From Sabellastarte sp. h YS-2021 (Eukaryota; Annelida; Polychaeta; Sabellida; Sabellidae), in the NCBI GenBank assembly GCA_964017235.1, contig OZ024936.1:49031028-49095027 (forward strand): a stretch of 64,000 nt of DNA, written 5' to 3'. Shown piece by piece: positions 11,291-22,471 of this stretch (within the stretch, counting starts at the first letter, position 1; the number at the start of each line of letters is the position of its first letter). The notes below the pieces were generated by a model. That model did no database searches, had not been told where the DNA came from, and saw nothing but the letters and a program-made list of their open reading frames with translations. A program made the translations under genes and the position numbers.

Positions 11291-11558
11291 GTCAATGATT
11301 TATCTTTTTTTAATATTTTTATTTCTTTTTCAAAGGAGTTCACATTTACATGTATTGTATTTCATAACAATTCCAAGCTTTAATAGTCTGTTAAAGAACA
11401 TTCACAATATTACAATATGAGAGTAGATACTGTACAAAATGTATGTTACAAAATCAATTCTGGGAGAAAATCTCATTTTTTTAAATTTGCATTCTTGGTT
11501 TTGTATTTTTGACACATACTCCTGTTCCATATAGACATTTTTCAGCATCTCAAGAGCT

Positions 11559-14500
11559 TCAACTAACTGTGGAGTTTTTTCTTTCCTGGATGTAGTAAAA
11601 ATGTATTTTTTTCATTATTATCAATAAAATGTTAGCAGGCCACATTTGTTTTTCTTGGAAACCCAAAATTATGTCTTTACTTGAAAAATCTACTTCCCTC
11701 TTTGTGTTGGTTTTAATTTTCCTGGATAGATTCTCCCAGAATTTTCTTGTTGGTTTACATAGGCTGAAATGTACTAGAGTTTCTTCATTTTCATTGCATA
11801 CTTTACACACATTGTCTTGTATTATGCCCATTTTGAATTTTAAATTTGTGATTCCCAAGATTTGGTTTAAGATTCTATAATGGAGCCAAATTAAATAGTT
11901 GTCCTTTATAGTTTTGAAACAAATGAGGTAACATTTTTGCCACATTTTTCTGTAACTTCAATATTTGGTAGTGTTTCCCATTTATGCCTGACCTTATTGT
12001 CATTGAAGGATTTCTGTAGGAGTAAAGTTTTATAATATTCACTTGACCCTTTTGCGCCTTTGGAGAGCAAATGTAATGTTTTTGGATCGATGGGCCTTAT
12101 GCTTGTTGAGATATTGGATTTGCCTATAAAGTTGTTCACACATTGTCTAACCCTATGATATTCTAAGAAATTATAAGGTCCTGAGTATTTTACGATTAGG
12201 TCACAGTGTGTTAAAAATTTTCCTTGGGAGTCAATTAAATCAGATACAAAAATGATGCCCTTATTAAACTACTGTGGCAGAAAAAGTTCCATCTTTAAAA
12301 TCCTTGGATTATACCATATTGGGCTAGAAAGTTTCTTATTTTGTCCATCAGGTATGTTTGTGTCTAATAGACATGCCCAGGATAGCAAAGCCTCCCTCCA
12401 AACAATATTTGTTATATTTTGTGCAAGGTTTTCGGGCCAAGTTGAACCAAAATATTGTAGATTAAGAGGGTTTCGGATACAATGTATTCGTACAGTTTTC
12501 CACACCAGTGTTTCATTGCTCAACAACCTTTTGATCCAAAAAATTTGGAGACCGGTTATGAAGGTATCTATATTTACCATTCTAAGGCCTCCTTTTGAAT
12601 AGCTTTGTGTTAGTTTGGCTCTGCTTATCTTATCAGGTTTATATTCCCATACAAAAGAATAAAAGAGTTTATTCAAGGATTTTATAGCCTGGGAGCTTGG
12701 TCTGGGAATCGTCATGAATAATGTGACAAACTTTGGTAATATAAACGTTTTTAAAATGCATATTTTACCAATTGGGGTTAGGTTTCATTGCCTCTCTACA
12801 TCTGTTATTATAGTATTGAAGTTTGGCTTAGGTATATCAGGAAGATTTACTGAAAACGTTATACCAAGAACTCTAAAAGTATCTGTTCCCCACTTCAAGT
12901 TGGCCTGCGGACACATTTTTCTTGTGTTTCCCCTTTTGAACCAATCTATATTATTTGAGTTTTTTCTTTATTTACTTTTAAGCCAGAGTATGTGCAAAAT
13001 ATTTCGAGGACATTTAGCACTGATTGGAGAGAGCTTTCAGAATCAATTAGGAATAGTGTTGTGCCATCTGCAAACTACGTAATTTTTACATACTTTTTAT
13101 TTATTTTTAATCCTTTAATTGAGTCACATGTCTCTACTGAGAGTGTTAAAAATCGAGTATATTATAAAAAGATATGGAGCAATCAGGTCTCCTTGTCGGC
13201 ACCCCCTTTTAATACTGATTTGATTTGATAGGAAACCACATTGAAAAACTGGTGCAAAAATGTTTGTGTTAAAGGTAATTATCCACTTAATAAAGTTCTG
13301 TCAAAAACCTAGTCTGTTTAGAGCCTCAATTAGGAAATCCCATGACAGAAAATTGAATGCTTTTTCAAAATCAACTAGCATTAATAAACCAGGGATTTCA
13401 TTGTATTCTGCGAAGTGAATTGCGTCATATGTCAAGCGTGTACAGTCACTCATGTAGCGTCCACTTATAAAACCTGTCTTCTGCTCTGTAATTAAATACA
13501 TTAGCACCTTTTTCAGTGTGTTTACTATCGCTGACGAGCCTATTTAATATGCTACTGACAGAAGTGAAATGGGACGCCGGTTTTTCAAGTATTCTCTCAC
13601 TTTATTACCTTTTGGCAAGCATGAAATTATGCTGTGATGCATTGTAATTGACCTATTTTGTAGCTTTCATTCAGGGTTCTCAGAACAAAAATTTTCAATT
13701 TTTTCCAAAAAACTTTATAGAACTCTGATGGAAATCCATCTATCCCTGGGCTTTTATTGTGTTTCATACTCTGTAGAGATTGACTAATTTCATGTTCTGT
13801 AAGTTCCTCTTCAAGGGCACCTGCGTCTTGTTTGGATAGCTGATGATAACTATCAGAATTAATATTGCTGAAAAAGTCTTTCATACATCTACTTTCAGTT
13901 TTGTTAAATAATTTATAATAAAAATTGTGGATTTCTATTAGGATAATCTCTCGTTCAATAATGTTTTCACCCTTTTCATTTTTGATATTTTTAATGGTTT
14001 TCTCTATGTATCTATGGTTTTCTAACATACAAAAAAATTTTGATGATTTTTCTCCTTCTCCAAGCCATTTGGCTCTTGACCTAATTATTGAGCCTTTTAA
14101 TTTTTCACTTCTGATGTGTTCAACCTCTTTATTCTTTTTGTCTAGTAATTCCAAATCTCGTACTCCTTCTTGTTCAAGAGATTCAATTTCCTTTTTCAAA
14201 ATTGATTCTTTATTGTCCACTGATTTTATTTTATGTTATGAAACTTTTATCATTTCGCCTCTTATTTTTAGCAACAATACCTCGAAAAATTGACTGTCTG
14301 ATTTAGTGAAATCCGGGTTATCTTTGTTTGGAGCATATATGTTAATGAGCTTCACCTTTAGTTTTTTATTTATTAAAAGATTTAACCAAATAAGTTTCCC
14401 TTCATTATCTTTGAAGCTTTCCATTATTTCAAATTTGAAGTTGGATTTAATAAGTATTGCCACTCCATTGGCATTCGCCTTGGTACCACTTTAAAAAACA

Positions 14501-14670
14501 GTCTCCTTGCCAAAGATTTTTTATTGCGCTTAAATCGTTTTCCGTCAAATGTGTTTCTTGTAAACATAAAATATTGCCACCTAATGAATCCAAATAGTTT
14601 ATCACGTCAGCTCATTTCTTAAAATCTCTTAGGCTTTTGCAGATTGCAGACAACACTTTTATTTGACAGC
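11559..14670 (-). pseudogene. LINE ORF2: endonuclease-reverse transcriptase, broken
   Basis: The endonuclease begins near 14670 (SLRDFKK, then ILCLQETHLTEND) and continues with LINIYAPNKDNPDF near 14330. The RT region follows in separate frames: NKSPGIDGFPSEFYK (about 13730), QTGFISGRYMSDC and LVDFEKAFNFLSWDF (13500-13350), then GCRQGDLIAPYLF (about 13200). The usual FADD box appears as FADG, so a catalytic Asp is lost. The thumb and C-terminal parts (12715-12269 and 11945-11559) end in CKVCNENEETLVHFSLC, the Cys/His motif of L1-type ORF2. At least five frame changes or stops separate the pieces, so the gene is dead. In a live element it would nick DNA and copy RNA at the nick. Confidence 0.85.
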
Positions 14671-14699
14671 GTATTTTGCCTTCCATTTTTAATACATTT

Positions 14700-16290
14700 C
14701 TCTCTCCATCCGCACCCCATCTCAATTTTAACAGTTATACATTCGTTGATTTCTACTCTCATTGAGAAGGTATTTTTATAGGTTACTAAATTTGACTTGC
14801 TTGGATTTTGGATTTTAATCAACTGGTAATAGTTGAAAACTCCTAAATGTATAACAAATAAAACAACTACAAAATCAACGTTAATAGAAAAGAACCGAGT
14901 GTAACTAGGGTTCAAAGCATGAATATTTAACATTACAGCTTTAAACAAGTTCAAAATTTCTCTCAACAATCTGAGATCTAAAAGTTTTGTAGTCATGGTC
15001 TTCAGCAGTTATACAATCCTTTTCCCTTATCAAATACTGGCATATCGTATATTTATATTCTAAGTAGCTAAGAATAAAAAATGATTTAGTACACTGTAAC
15101 AACAGTTCTTTTATGCCATATTTAGAGTTGCTGCTGTTATTTAGATCTAAGATACAAGTTGCAAAGGCCTGACGATTATACTTTGGTGTATATTCATTTT
15201 CCATAATTGAAGAAATCTAACAATGACATCTAGTTATCACTTATACAGGTTATATCGGATTAGTATATCAACAAAAAACACCTCATCAGCCATCTGGATA
15301 CCTATGCATCATCACATAGAAAAAGTAGTACACAGTTGGTCTTCATAGAAGTTAATACAGGTTCCCACAAACTTTTGACAACTGGATTCAAGGTCTTTTC
15401 AAAGATTTTATTCAATTTTCGCTAAATTCAAGGACTTTCTAGGCCTTGAAGATGCAGCAAGTTTTACATGTTTGTGTTTGTTCACCTTATAAATACAAAT
15501 TAAATTATTCCTTAATGTGCAGACAAATTGCCATTACTGAACAAGAATTATTTTTGTATTATTTAGGCAGTTTATGTGAATATTTCAAACTGACTGTAAC
15601 TGACAAGCCTTTATTCCCGTACTATCTCCCACCAATGGGGGGACTGCCCTGGTGTAAGAGAAAGTTCAGGTTAGCTTAATATTGAAAGCTTTATATGTGT
15701 AATTTCCATATAACTTTTTTCCTAAACATTCAACAGATAATTTTTTTCTTTTCCTTTTTTTAAATGTTCCCAGGAACAATTAAAATTACATATTGTTGTA
15801 TGAAATTAGATTACCTACTTTTAACAAAATATGAAATTAGTTGTACATAGGAAGTTTTTATGAATGTTTCAATTATCCCAGCAGACAAGTATTAATTCCC
15901 TTACTACCTCCTACCAATGGGTGTAAGAGGAAGTTTAGGATAGCTTGTTGTGGAGGACATTGTCCTTACACTTTCAATATATCCATTGTTTTCTATACAC
16001 AAATTGATAAGAGTACCATTTCTAACATTCCTAGGAACATTTAAGATGACAGGAGTACAAACTTCTTTATTTTAATAAATGACAAGAGTATGGCAGTAAC
16101 ATATTAGTTGGAATTACAGTTGTGATATAAATTTTACTTTAACAATTCAAAAGACAAATTTTACAATTCACATATTTTCATAAGATATACAGCGGTCGAT
16201 GCTAGATTATTACTTTCTAATACAAAGTTATATTTTAATGATCATACTATGTTAAGAACTAGAAATTCAACTATTATCTTATCATGGTTA
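14700..16290. other. Non-coding gap inside the LINE
   Basis: No coding signal links the SGNH segment and ORF2. Two related pieces of about 80 bases (15600-15680 and 15870-15960), sharing actanctcc-caccaatggg and a following gtaagag, lie about 270 bases apart. A stretch near 15360-15450 is rich in ttcaagg words. The interval is probably later insertions. Confidence 0.45.
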
Positions 16291-16299
16291 TACTCTTAA

Positions 16300-16900
16300 A
16301 TTGATAATTTTTCTCTTTTTATTACGTATGAAAGTTGACCAAGAAAATATTTCTGCATCACTTTCGACCCTTCTTGTGATAGATGTAAACCATCCCAATC
16401 AAAGTAGTTTTCCTTCGGGGATCCATATTTCATAAGGGGTTTATGACTATAAATGAACTACACATTAGATTCCTTACACAATTTAGATTCCTTGCTCTAT
16501 TTACCTCAATGAGGTAATCTTTGTTTTGTTTAAAGTCGAACGGTCTGGGAAGGATTCCTAAAACCATGATAAATATGTTTGGGGTCTTGGTTTTAATAAT
16601 CTCCAATAGTTGTTCAACTATTCTGTCAACATGGGGTTGTAGTATAATGCAGCAAGGTTATTTCTTTCCCTTTATTTTCTTGTTTTGATTTCTTATACCA
16701 CTGCCAAATTGATTTGGGCATTAAGTCATTTGTTCCCATTGGTAACATAATCACCTTATATTTTTCTAGCGGAATATTTGGTATTTTTTCTTGAATTTTA
16801 GATATTGTTGCCCCTGGAATTGACAGTGGTAGGGCTCGTGATAAATGACGAAATTTTTGCCTATTGAGTCAGTAATGAAGATTCCCTTCATTTCTTCAAA
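16300..16900 (-). pseudogene. SGNH-hydrolase-like segment in the LINE
   Basis: Reverse-strand translation gives, in order, GIFITDSIGKNF (block I position, Asp-Ser), KVIMLPMGTNDLMP (block III, GTND), FIMVLGILPRP, and FDWDGLHLSQEGSK (block V, with Asp and His). Spacing and order match SGNH/GDSL esterases of about 190 residues. Frame changes and a stop interrupt it. SGNH-type esterase domains are known from ORF1 of CR1/L2-type LINEs and from Ngaro elements; finding one in an L1/Tx1-like element is less usual. A run resembling a splice acceptor (tctgttttctttctag) precedes it, so a separate exon origin is possible. Confidence 0.65.
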
Positions 16901-17059
16901 CTCTGTTCCTTTCAAATCTAGAAAGAAAACAGATAAAAGTACATGTTATTGGTGATTTTTTTTGTATAGATAATGGACCAAGATTACTAATATTGGTGTT
17001 ATGGTACACAACTTGTATGAATACATAACTTAAATATTGCTAGCATTACGGAGCAAATT

Positions 17060-17465
17060 TTCCACCTGTGCTACTGCACATAATTACTAGAAGAATCGTT
17101 ATGCTGCGCAATGACGTAATAGCACACCTAATTCATGTCTTCCAAGGGAGTACTATAACACCCCTCCATGTACAATCAGACTAACAGATAGTTATTTTGA
17201 AGTTTGTACAGTACCACAACAATTCTAATGAACTGATGCTCAACAATCTAATTAATGAAGAAGAATTTGCCAATTTTTACATAATTACTATAATGCTCTG
17301 CAGCAATGTATTGACATACCTAATTTATGCCCTGCAAGAATAGTACCATAACACCCTTCCATGCACAATCAAACTAACATATAGTTATTTGATATTTTTA
17401 CAGCATTACAACAAGTATACTGAACTGATGCTTAACAATATGATTAATGAAGAATTATTTACCAA
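17060..17465. repeat. Tandem duplication, 2 x about 210 bases
   Basis: The first copy (about 17060-17265) and the second (about 17276-17465) share acataattacta, ataacaccc, cttccatgcacaatcaaact and gatgcttaacaat-type blocks in the same order, with about 80% agreement by eye. They lie between the NADAR and SGNH modules of the LINE. Confidence 0.75.
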
Positions 17466-17634
17466 ATATGATATTAGTAATTAGTATTTTCTTGATAATG
17501 TGATACCACTTTACTGTAAGATCACCCTGGTAATCTATATACGCCAATGATGGGTGAAGAAATAGCATCATTCTGTGCAAGACACAATTGACAAATAGTA
17601 TAATATTTCCCCAATGATGTGTCAGACTAATATT

Positions 17635-18860
17635 TTACATAACAATATTTCTTCTCACATTCTCTAAAATATTTCCCATAATGTTGCCTTTTGTGGGCCA
17701 CTTTACTGGTAGCCATGCATCTGGATGATCAATTGACATACCAATCCCAAATGTGTTGACGTATGGGTTGGCTTCCGCAATTCTTTTTTCACCTATGCTT
17801 TTAGCACTTCCAAGGCATGTTTTGCTCAAACTTTGCTTGTATACCAGGAAGGATTAATTCATGTACTTGACTGTGCCATATGCCATATGTCACTTTTTTC
17901 CCAAGTCTCTTTTGGAGCTTCAGATTTTTTTAATCATAATTGCTTTTGCACTCTCCAGGTCCCTAAACAATTTTGCTTTGGTGCACATTATAAACTGTTG
18001 TAGGTTACATTTTCAAATGTAAATGTTGTAAGATAATGATTGGAGAAGGGAGAGTTCTTTGTAAAGAAAAGAACAATGTTTTCTTTTGCTGGCGTCCACA
18101 CCTTTTTGGGGTTTAAACAGGTTGGTAGCTCTTCCAGATTGTGTTGGTTGTAAAATTTGCCATCAATTTCAATATTGTCCCACTTATATCTCGATTTAAC
18201 TGGGTGTTCAGGTGAATTTAAGCCTCTTGCTTGCTTCAGGATTGGCCAAACCTCTTTCCTGTGTTTCACCCATTCTGCTGGCAGGTCTTCTTGTACAGTC
18301 ATATTGCATAAGTGAAGACTGTGTTTATTGTTCCCTACTCGATTCCTTATTGTCAATGAGTTGAAGGTGACTAAAATGGGTCTAGGATGTTTGTTTTGTT
18401 TCTGTGGAAGGCGATACCTGGTGTCAATGTCAGACTTTGTAACTATAATGGAAAATTTGTCTAAAGAGTCTATGATGTACTGGCTTAAATTATCCATGTT
18501 TACATCTTCTGGAATTCTGAAAAACCTTGGGTTTCTTTTTTTAGGTTTGCTTCCAGACAGTTATTCCTTTCCGCTTCCAAATCTAGTTGTCTTTTCACTT
18601 GTTGGATTTCAGCTGACTGGTTGTTTAATTTTGTTGTGTATTCCGCGAACAATGTTTTAAGTTCCTGCTTTAGTTTAAGTGTGTTTTGCTTCCAGCTGTT
18701 CTTTGTTTCTTCGAACTGAGCCTGTAATGTATTATTAACTTTCATCTCCCATACAGATAATTTATCTTCCACAATTTTTTCAATTTTGTTCACCAAAAGA
18801 GGACTGAGGTCTGGTGATGGTGGTGAGAATTCACATTTATGCTTTTTTACTTTCTTCTGT
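17635..18860 (-). pseudogene. LINE ORF1: coiled coil-RRM-CTD-NADAR, broken
   Basis: From the right, KCEFSPPSPDLSPLL leads into a coiled coil of about 85 residues (18796-18500). After a frame change comes KKRNPRFFRIPEDVNMD and the RRM with RPILVTFNSLTIRNRV. The L1 ORF1 C-terminal domain follows (TVQEDLPAEWVKHRKEVWP, then KSRYKWDNIEIDGK). The same frame continues into a NADAR domain: NIVLFFTKNSPFSNHYL and FTFENVTYNS near 18010, then in a shifted frame QFIMCTKAKLFRDLESAKA, and IAEANPYVNTFGIGMSIDHP with WPTKGNIMGNILENVRR near 17680. NADAR (YbiA/DUF1768) enzymes are glycosidases acting on ADP-ribose-type or riboflavin-pathway compounds. Stops and shifts show the copy is dead. The ORF1 identity is firm and the NADAR call strong; any role in retrotransposition is unknown. 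Confidence 0.8.
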
Positions 18861-20044
18861 CATACTTATACTGTTATTTTGGTGAACTGGTTTTTTGACA
18901 GTGTCTATTTTATATCCAGTGAAACTGACTGTCACTATTCATAATCAATTCCGTTAACTTTCCAGTAATCAGAAATCAGTTATCAACTTCACACTGACAC
19001 AGAGCCACACAGTTTTATATGTATTAAGTTCTATATGCCTATAGGTTGTAATATACTGACAATTGAATCATTTCCCAGTTGCTTTTTTAGTGTATTGCAT
19101 CAACAGTTTTCAATAAAGTGTACTAGACCTTACCCAGTGAGCTACATTCATGAATGGCTTGGTTTACTGTTCTAGATACTGTCTTGTCAATGATATTAGT
19201 GTTGATATTATCGCCCATTTAGGAATGGTACATTTAGTCTTTTAAAGGGCTTTCCTTCTCCCTAATCATATAAAAAGTAACAAATACCCCTGGTTTGAGT
19301 TAAATTTATCATAAAAAGGCTGTTTCCTTCGTTTTTAGGCCATACTTTGAAGAATTTTATCTCAATCGTCTAACGAGAAAACGGAAAAGACATGCGTCAG
19401 TCTCAGCACATTCTAAAGTCTATGGTTCATCTTGACCCATGAGAAAATTAGTTGTACTAGTCTGCTAATAGTTTTTCTCTGTTTCCCAAGACTGCCCAGT
19501 GGTATGTGTTACAATTTATCCTTACCAATCATAACAGTCAGGGGAAGGTTCTTTGTAATGCATGTACTTGGTCAGTTTTTCTGCCCCTTTTCAACAGGGT
19601 TAATCCTAGCAGCCTATTAGGTTTTAATCAGGAAGGACTTACAATCAGTCTTGAAAATGGAAATGAGGTATAAGGGGGAATCCCAAGAGTATCAAGTGTT
19701 TGTCCAGCCGATATGCATAAGGATATTACAAGATATACAATTCTGTTACGATTCTGTACAGAACACACATTTTCATTGTTTTTTCAGTGTGCCTTTCTTC
19801 AAATAATTTACCATATATGGTAGTAAACATATCATAATATTAACTGTCTAAACTCGTATATAGAACTATAGATACTGGTGCTACATATTGTTTGCAATAC
19901 TACAAAGTTTATTTGTTTGATAAACAAGCATTGGGATATTGATAAATATATTTTAAAGTTGACAGAAAATATATAGTGTGCTTATTTTAAGTCTTCTTTT
20001 TGGTAAGTACTTGAACACTTCTTTAATTTAATAAATTGGCAGAC

Positions 20045-20180
20045 CCTAAGTAGTGTAGTGGGTTAGCAGGTTTGGTATCTAATCACATGCTGTCACCTCT
20101 GTTTATGTTGACTCCTACACTTGATGAGGTTGATGGCCTGTCCCAATATGACCCGGATGGTTGTTTGATGAAGACCCCCT
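20045..20180 (+). mobile_element. SINE C, diverged copy
   Basis: Shares gtgggttagcaggtttggtatct and gctgtcacctctgt-type words with the better copy at 48621-48770. The tail is degraded. Confidence 0.6.
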
Positions 20181-20924
20181 CACTCTGCAAATTCTCTTCA
20201 ATTTTCATATCCAGTCATTTGCATAATAGACATTTAGCAAGAATAGGACATCACCTGACCTTTACTGTGGCAATATCACTTACAAATGCATTCACCAGTA
20301 ACAGACTAGTTATGAGTGTAAGCACAAAACTAGACGCAGTAGTGCCCTGCATGGAATGCTTTTTTTTACACTCCAATGTATGTCTGCTCAAAGCTTTGTT
20401 CCATTGCTCACTTCAACAATAGTTTTCGCTGTTCTGGTCTAAAACTCTGTAATTCCTTTCCCCAGAAGATGTTAGGTGTGCTTCCCCCTCTCAGTAAACT
20501 AAGTTTTTTTTTTTCGCTCATGACATCCTCAGCCAGTTCTCTAATATGATGATGATGATGATGAAGTTAATTTATCCCCAACAGATGTTTTTGCATTTTG
20601 CTTTTCTGTTGTTACACCTCCTTACCTACTTTTACTAAGCACATACAAATTAGATAAGATTAGATTACACCAACTTCACTTGTTCTTATATTGCAGTTGA
20701 TCCAGTTGTCCAAGGAGGGGAGTGGAAATTATCCAGGCAAAAAACTATACATATTTAATTTCATCTGTTTCAGTAAATTGTGATTTCCTCTTAAAAATAA
20801 AAGAATTGCTATCAATATGTTGCTACATAAAATTGTCTAAAATCTCATCTGCCCGTCTGGGTTTGATTTGATTGTAAATGTGTATATCTTGTCTTTGTTT
20901 TTGCCTAACTGCAAAAGAAAAGTG

Positions 20925-21176
20925 GCTTAGTGGGTAATACACTCACCTAGTAACACAGAAGACAAAAGTGTGATTCCAAAAACAAGAAGACGTTTAGGGC
21001 TTGGAAGACAACTTTTAAATTCTCAGTGCCCAGGGCTAAAGAACCTCAGGAATGTTGATAAACGGTCATCCTTGAGAATCTGTCTTTCAGTTACAGGAAT
21101 GTCAAATACGAGTGGGTAGACTGTACTTGCGTAATTGGGATGGGCCAAATAGCACTTTGAATCCTGTAGTAAAGCA
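20925..21176 (+). mobile_element. SINE B (tRNA-like head)
   Basis: An A-box-like cttagtgggtaatac and a weak B-box-like gtgtgattcc are followed by a body with cggtcatccttgagaatctg and ctttcag. The body matches 52955-53235 and, reversed, 42940-43150. Confidence 0.65.
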
Positions 21177-21875
21177 AATATATATGTAGTATATACCGAA
21201 TCAAAACAATTTTACCTTTGTTGGTAATAAGCTTACTGTACATACAACTAAGTATTGATTTTCTCTATTTTCAATGTTACATTATCTTTTTTGCCTGTCA
21301 GAATATTACCAATACATATATAGCTATAATATGAGTTAATATGAGTATGGTGTGAGCACAATTTCAACCGTAAGCTCTAATACCATCTGCACACAATCTA
21401 TGTTTTCAAATGACTCTTGAAAATGGATGATATTGATCAGTTCAGAGTTGTCACTCAATGGCTATTTATTTTTCTGTGCTAATTTTACTAAGCACAAGAA
21501 CAATATGCAGCTGTATTCATCGTAGGGACAGCACTTGTCCTTCATTAAAATTTACCAACAAAATTTTGACAAATATGTTTCAGTAGGTTCACAATGTTGG
21601 TCTCTCACCATAAATTTTCATATTATTTTATTCTGATTCTTTAATCTAATTGGACATATGATAGAATATTTGGCCATTTTTTTTTGTTTTCCTGTTGCAA
21701 CTGAAAAGCAACCAGTAATTGCTACCGCATTTGTCCTGTGACCGTAACACAGGTTCATGTTCTGATAAGAAGTAGGGATCTTCTTTATTAATGGTAGCAG
21801 GATCACACAAATATTATTGGTTGGAACTTCATTAAAAATTGGTCTTTGTCCAACTTACATACCACTAATTTTTGA

Positions 21876-22140
21876 GCGATGTTCATCATTGTCTGAATAC
21901 AAGAATTCGAAGATTCCCACTTTATGGATTACACAAATACTACTAGCTGAAGTTTTATGAAAAAATAGGCAGAAAGGTCTTGGTGCAATTTAGATCCCAT
22001 CAAATTTTGAGTGTGATCTGGATCACTATCTGTATGCAAACAAAAAAAATCCGGGTTTATTTTAAATTTACTTATTGTTACGTGCCTTGGCGAAGGTCTG
22101 CTCTCTCCAAGTGTTCTTGTTTATATTTGTGATTACATTA
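21876..22140 (+). repeat. Old dispersed repeat (ctggatcac family)
   Basis: The order attacacaaatac, ggtcttggt, tttgagtgtgatctggatcac, aatccg, ccttggcg matches 57990-58190 in the same orientation and 23130-23335 reversed. Class unknown. Confidence 0.6.
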
Positions 22141-22394
22141 GTCCTCTGCTGTCTCACATGATGCAAAACTGGCACAAATTCTGATTTTTTTTTTTTTTTT
22201 TTTTTTTTGGTCTGACCTTAAAGGTTAGCTTCCAGTGGCAACCTTTACATGCTGTATTGAATTGCGGGTGTCTTGTTCTATATCTACCATATCTGGTAAA
22301 TATTGAATTGTTAAGAATTCATTGTTAAGGTCATCTTGACAGTTTGCTTACATGGAAACATGTATTTAGTACAGCCTTTTCCTCTCTATTTCAG

Positions 22395-22471
22395 ACTGAC
22401 TTGAAGATGAGTCGGCAAGTAGAATTTACATGGGGTGATGTTTCCTTACAGCCAAAAGAGTTTATATCCAG
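22395..22471 (+). CDS. GAREM-like: GAREM-like exon 1
   Basis: The acceptor ctatttcag lies just before 22395, so the exon carries a short leader. ATG is at 22407 and the next four codons upstream are also open, so an earlier coding exon cannot be ruled out. It encodes MSRQVEFTWGDVSLQPKEFI plus Ser and two bases of Arg. The donor is gtatgc and the exon ends in phase 2. Confidence 0.8.

Larger units (their letters stand above)
11300..18960 (-). mobile_element. Decayed L1/Tx1-like LINE with NADAR and SGNH modules
   Basis: Reading right to left, the element holds an ORF1 (about 18860-17635), an SGNH-hydrolase-like segment (about 16900-16300) and an ORF2 (about 14670-11559). ORF2 runs from AP-endonuclease through reverse transcriptase to a C-terminal Cys/His region. 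The RT block GCRQGDLIAPYLF and the C-terminal Cys-x2-Cys...His...Cys segment are typical of the L1/Tx1 group. All frames are broken several times, so it is inactive. The gap of about 1.6 kb between the SGNH segment and ORF2 contains other repeats and was probably enlarged by insertions. The ends are approximate; no target-site duplication was found. Confidence 0.75.
18961..22394. other. Intergenic or 5' region with old repeats
   Basis: No supported exon. It contains a SINE C copy (20045-20180), a SINE B copy (20925-21176), an old dispersed repeat (21876-22140), a GAT run near 20541 and a T run (about 22180-22209). Because exon 1 of the next gene starts after a good acceptor (tattcag-like), an upstream 5' UTR exon probably lies here or further left, but it was not identified. 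Confidence 0.5.
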
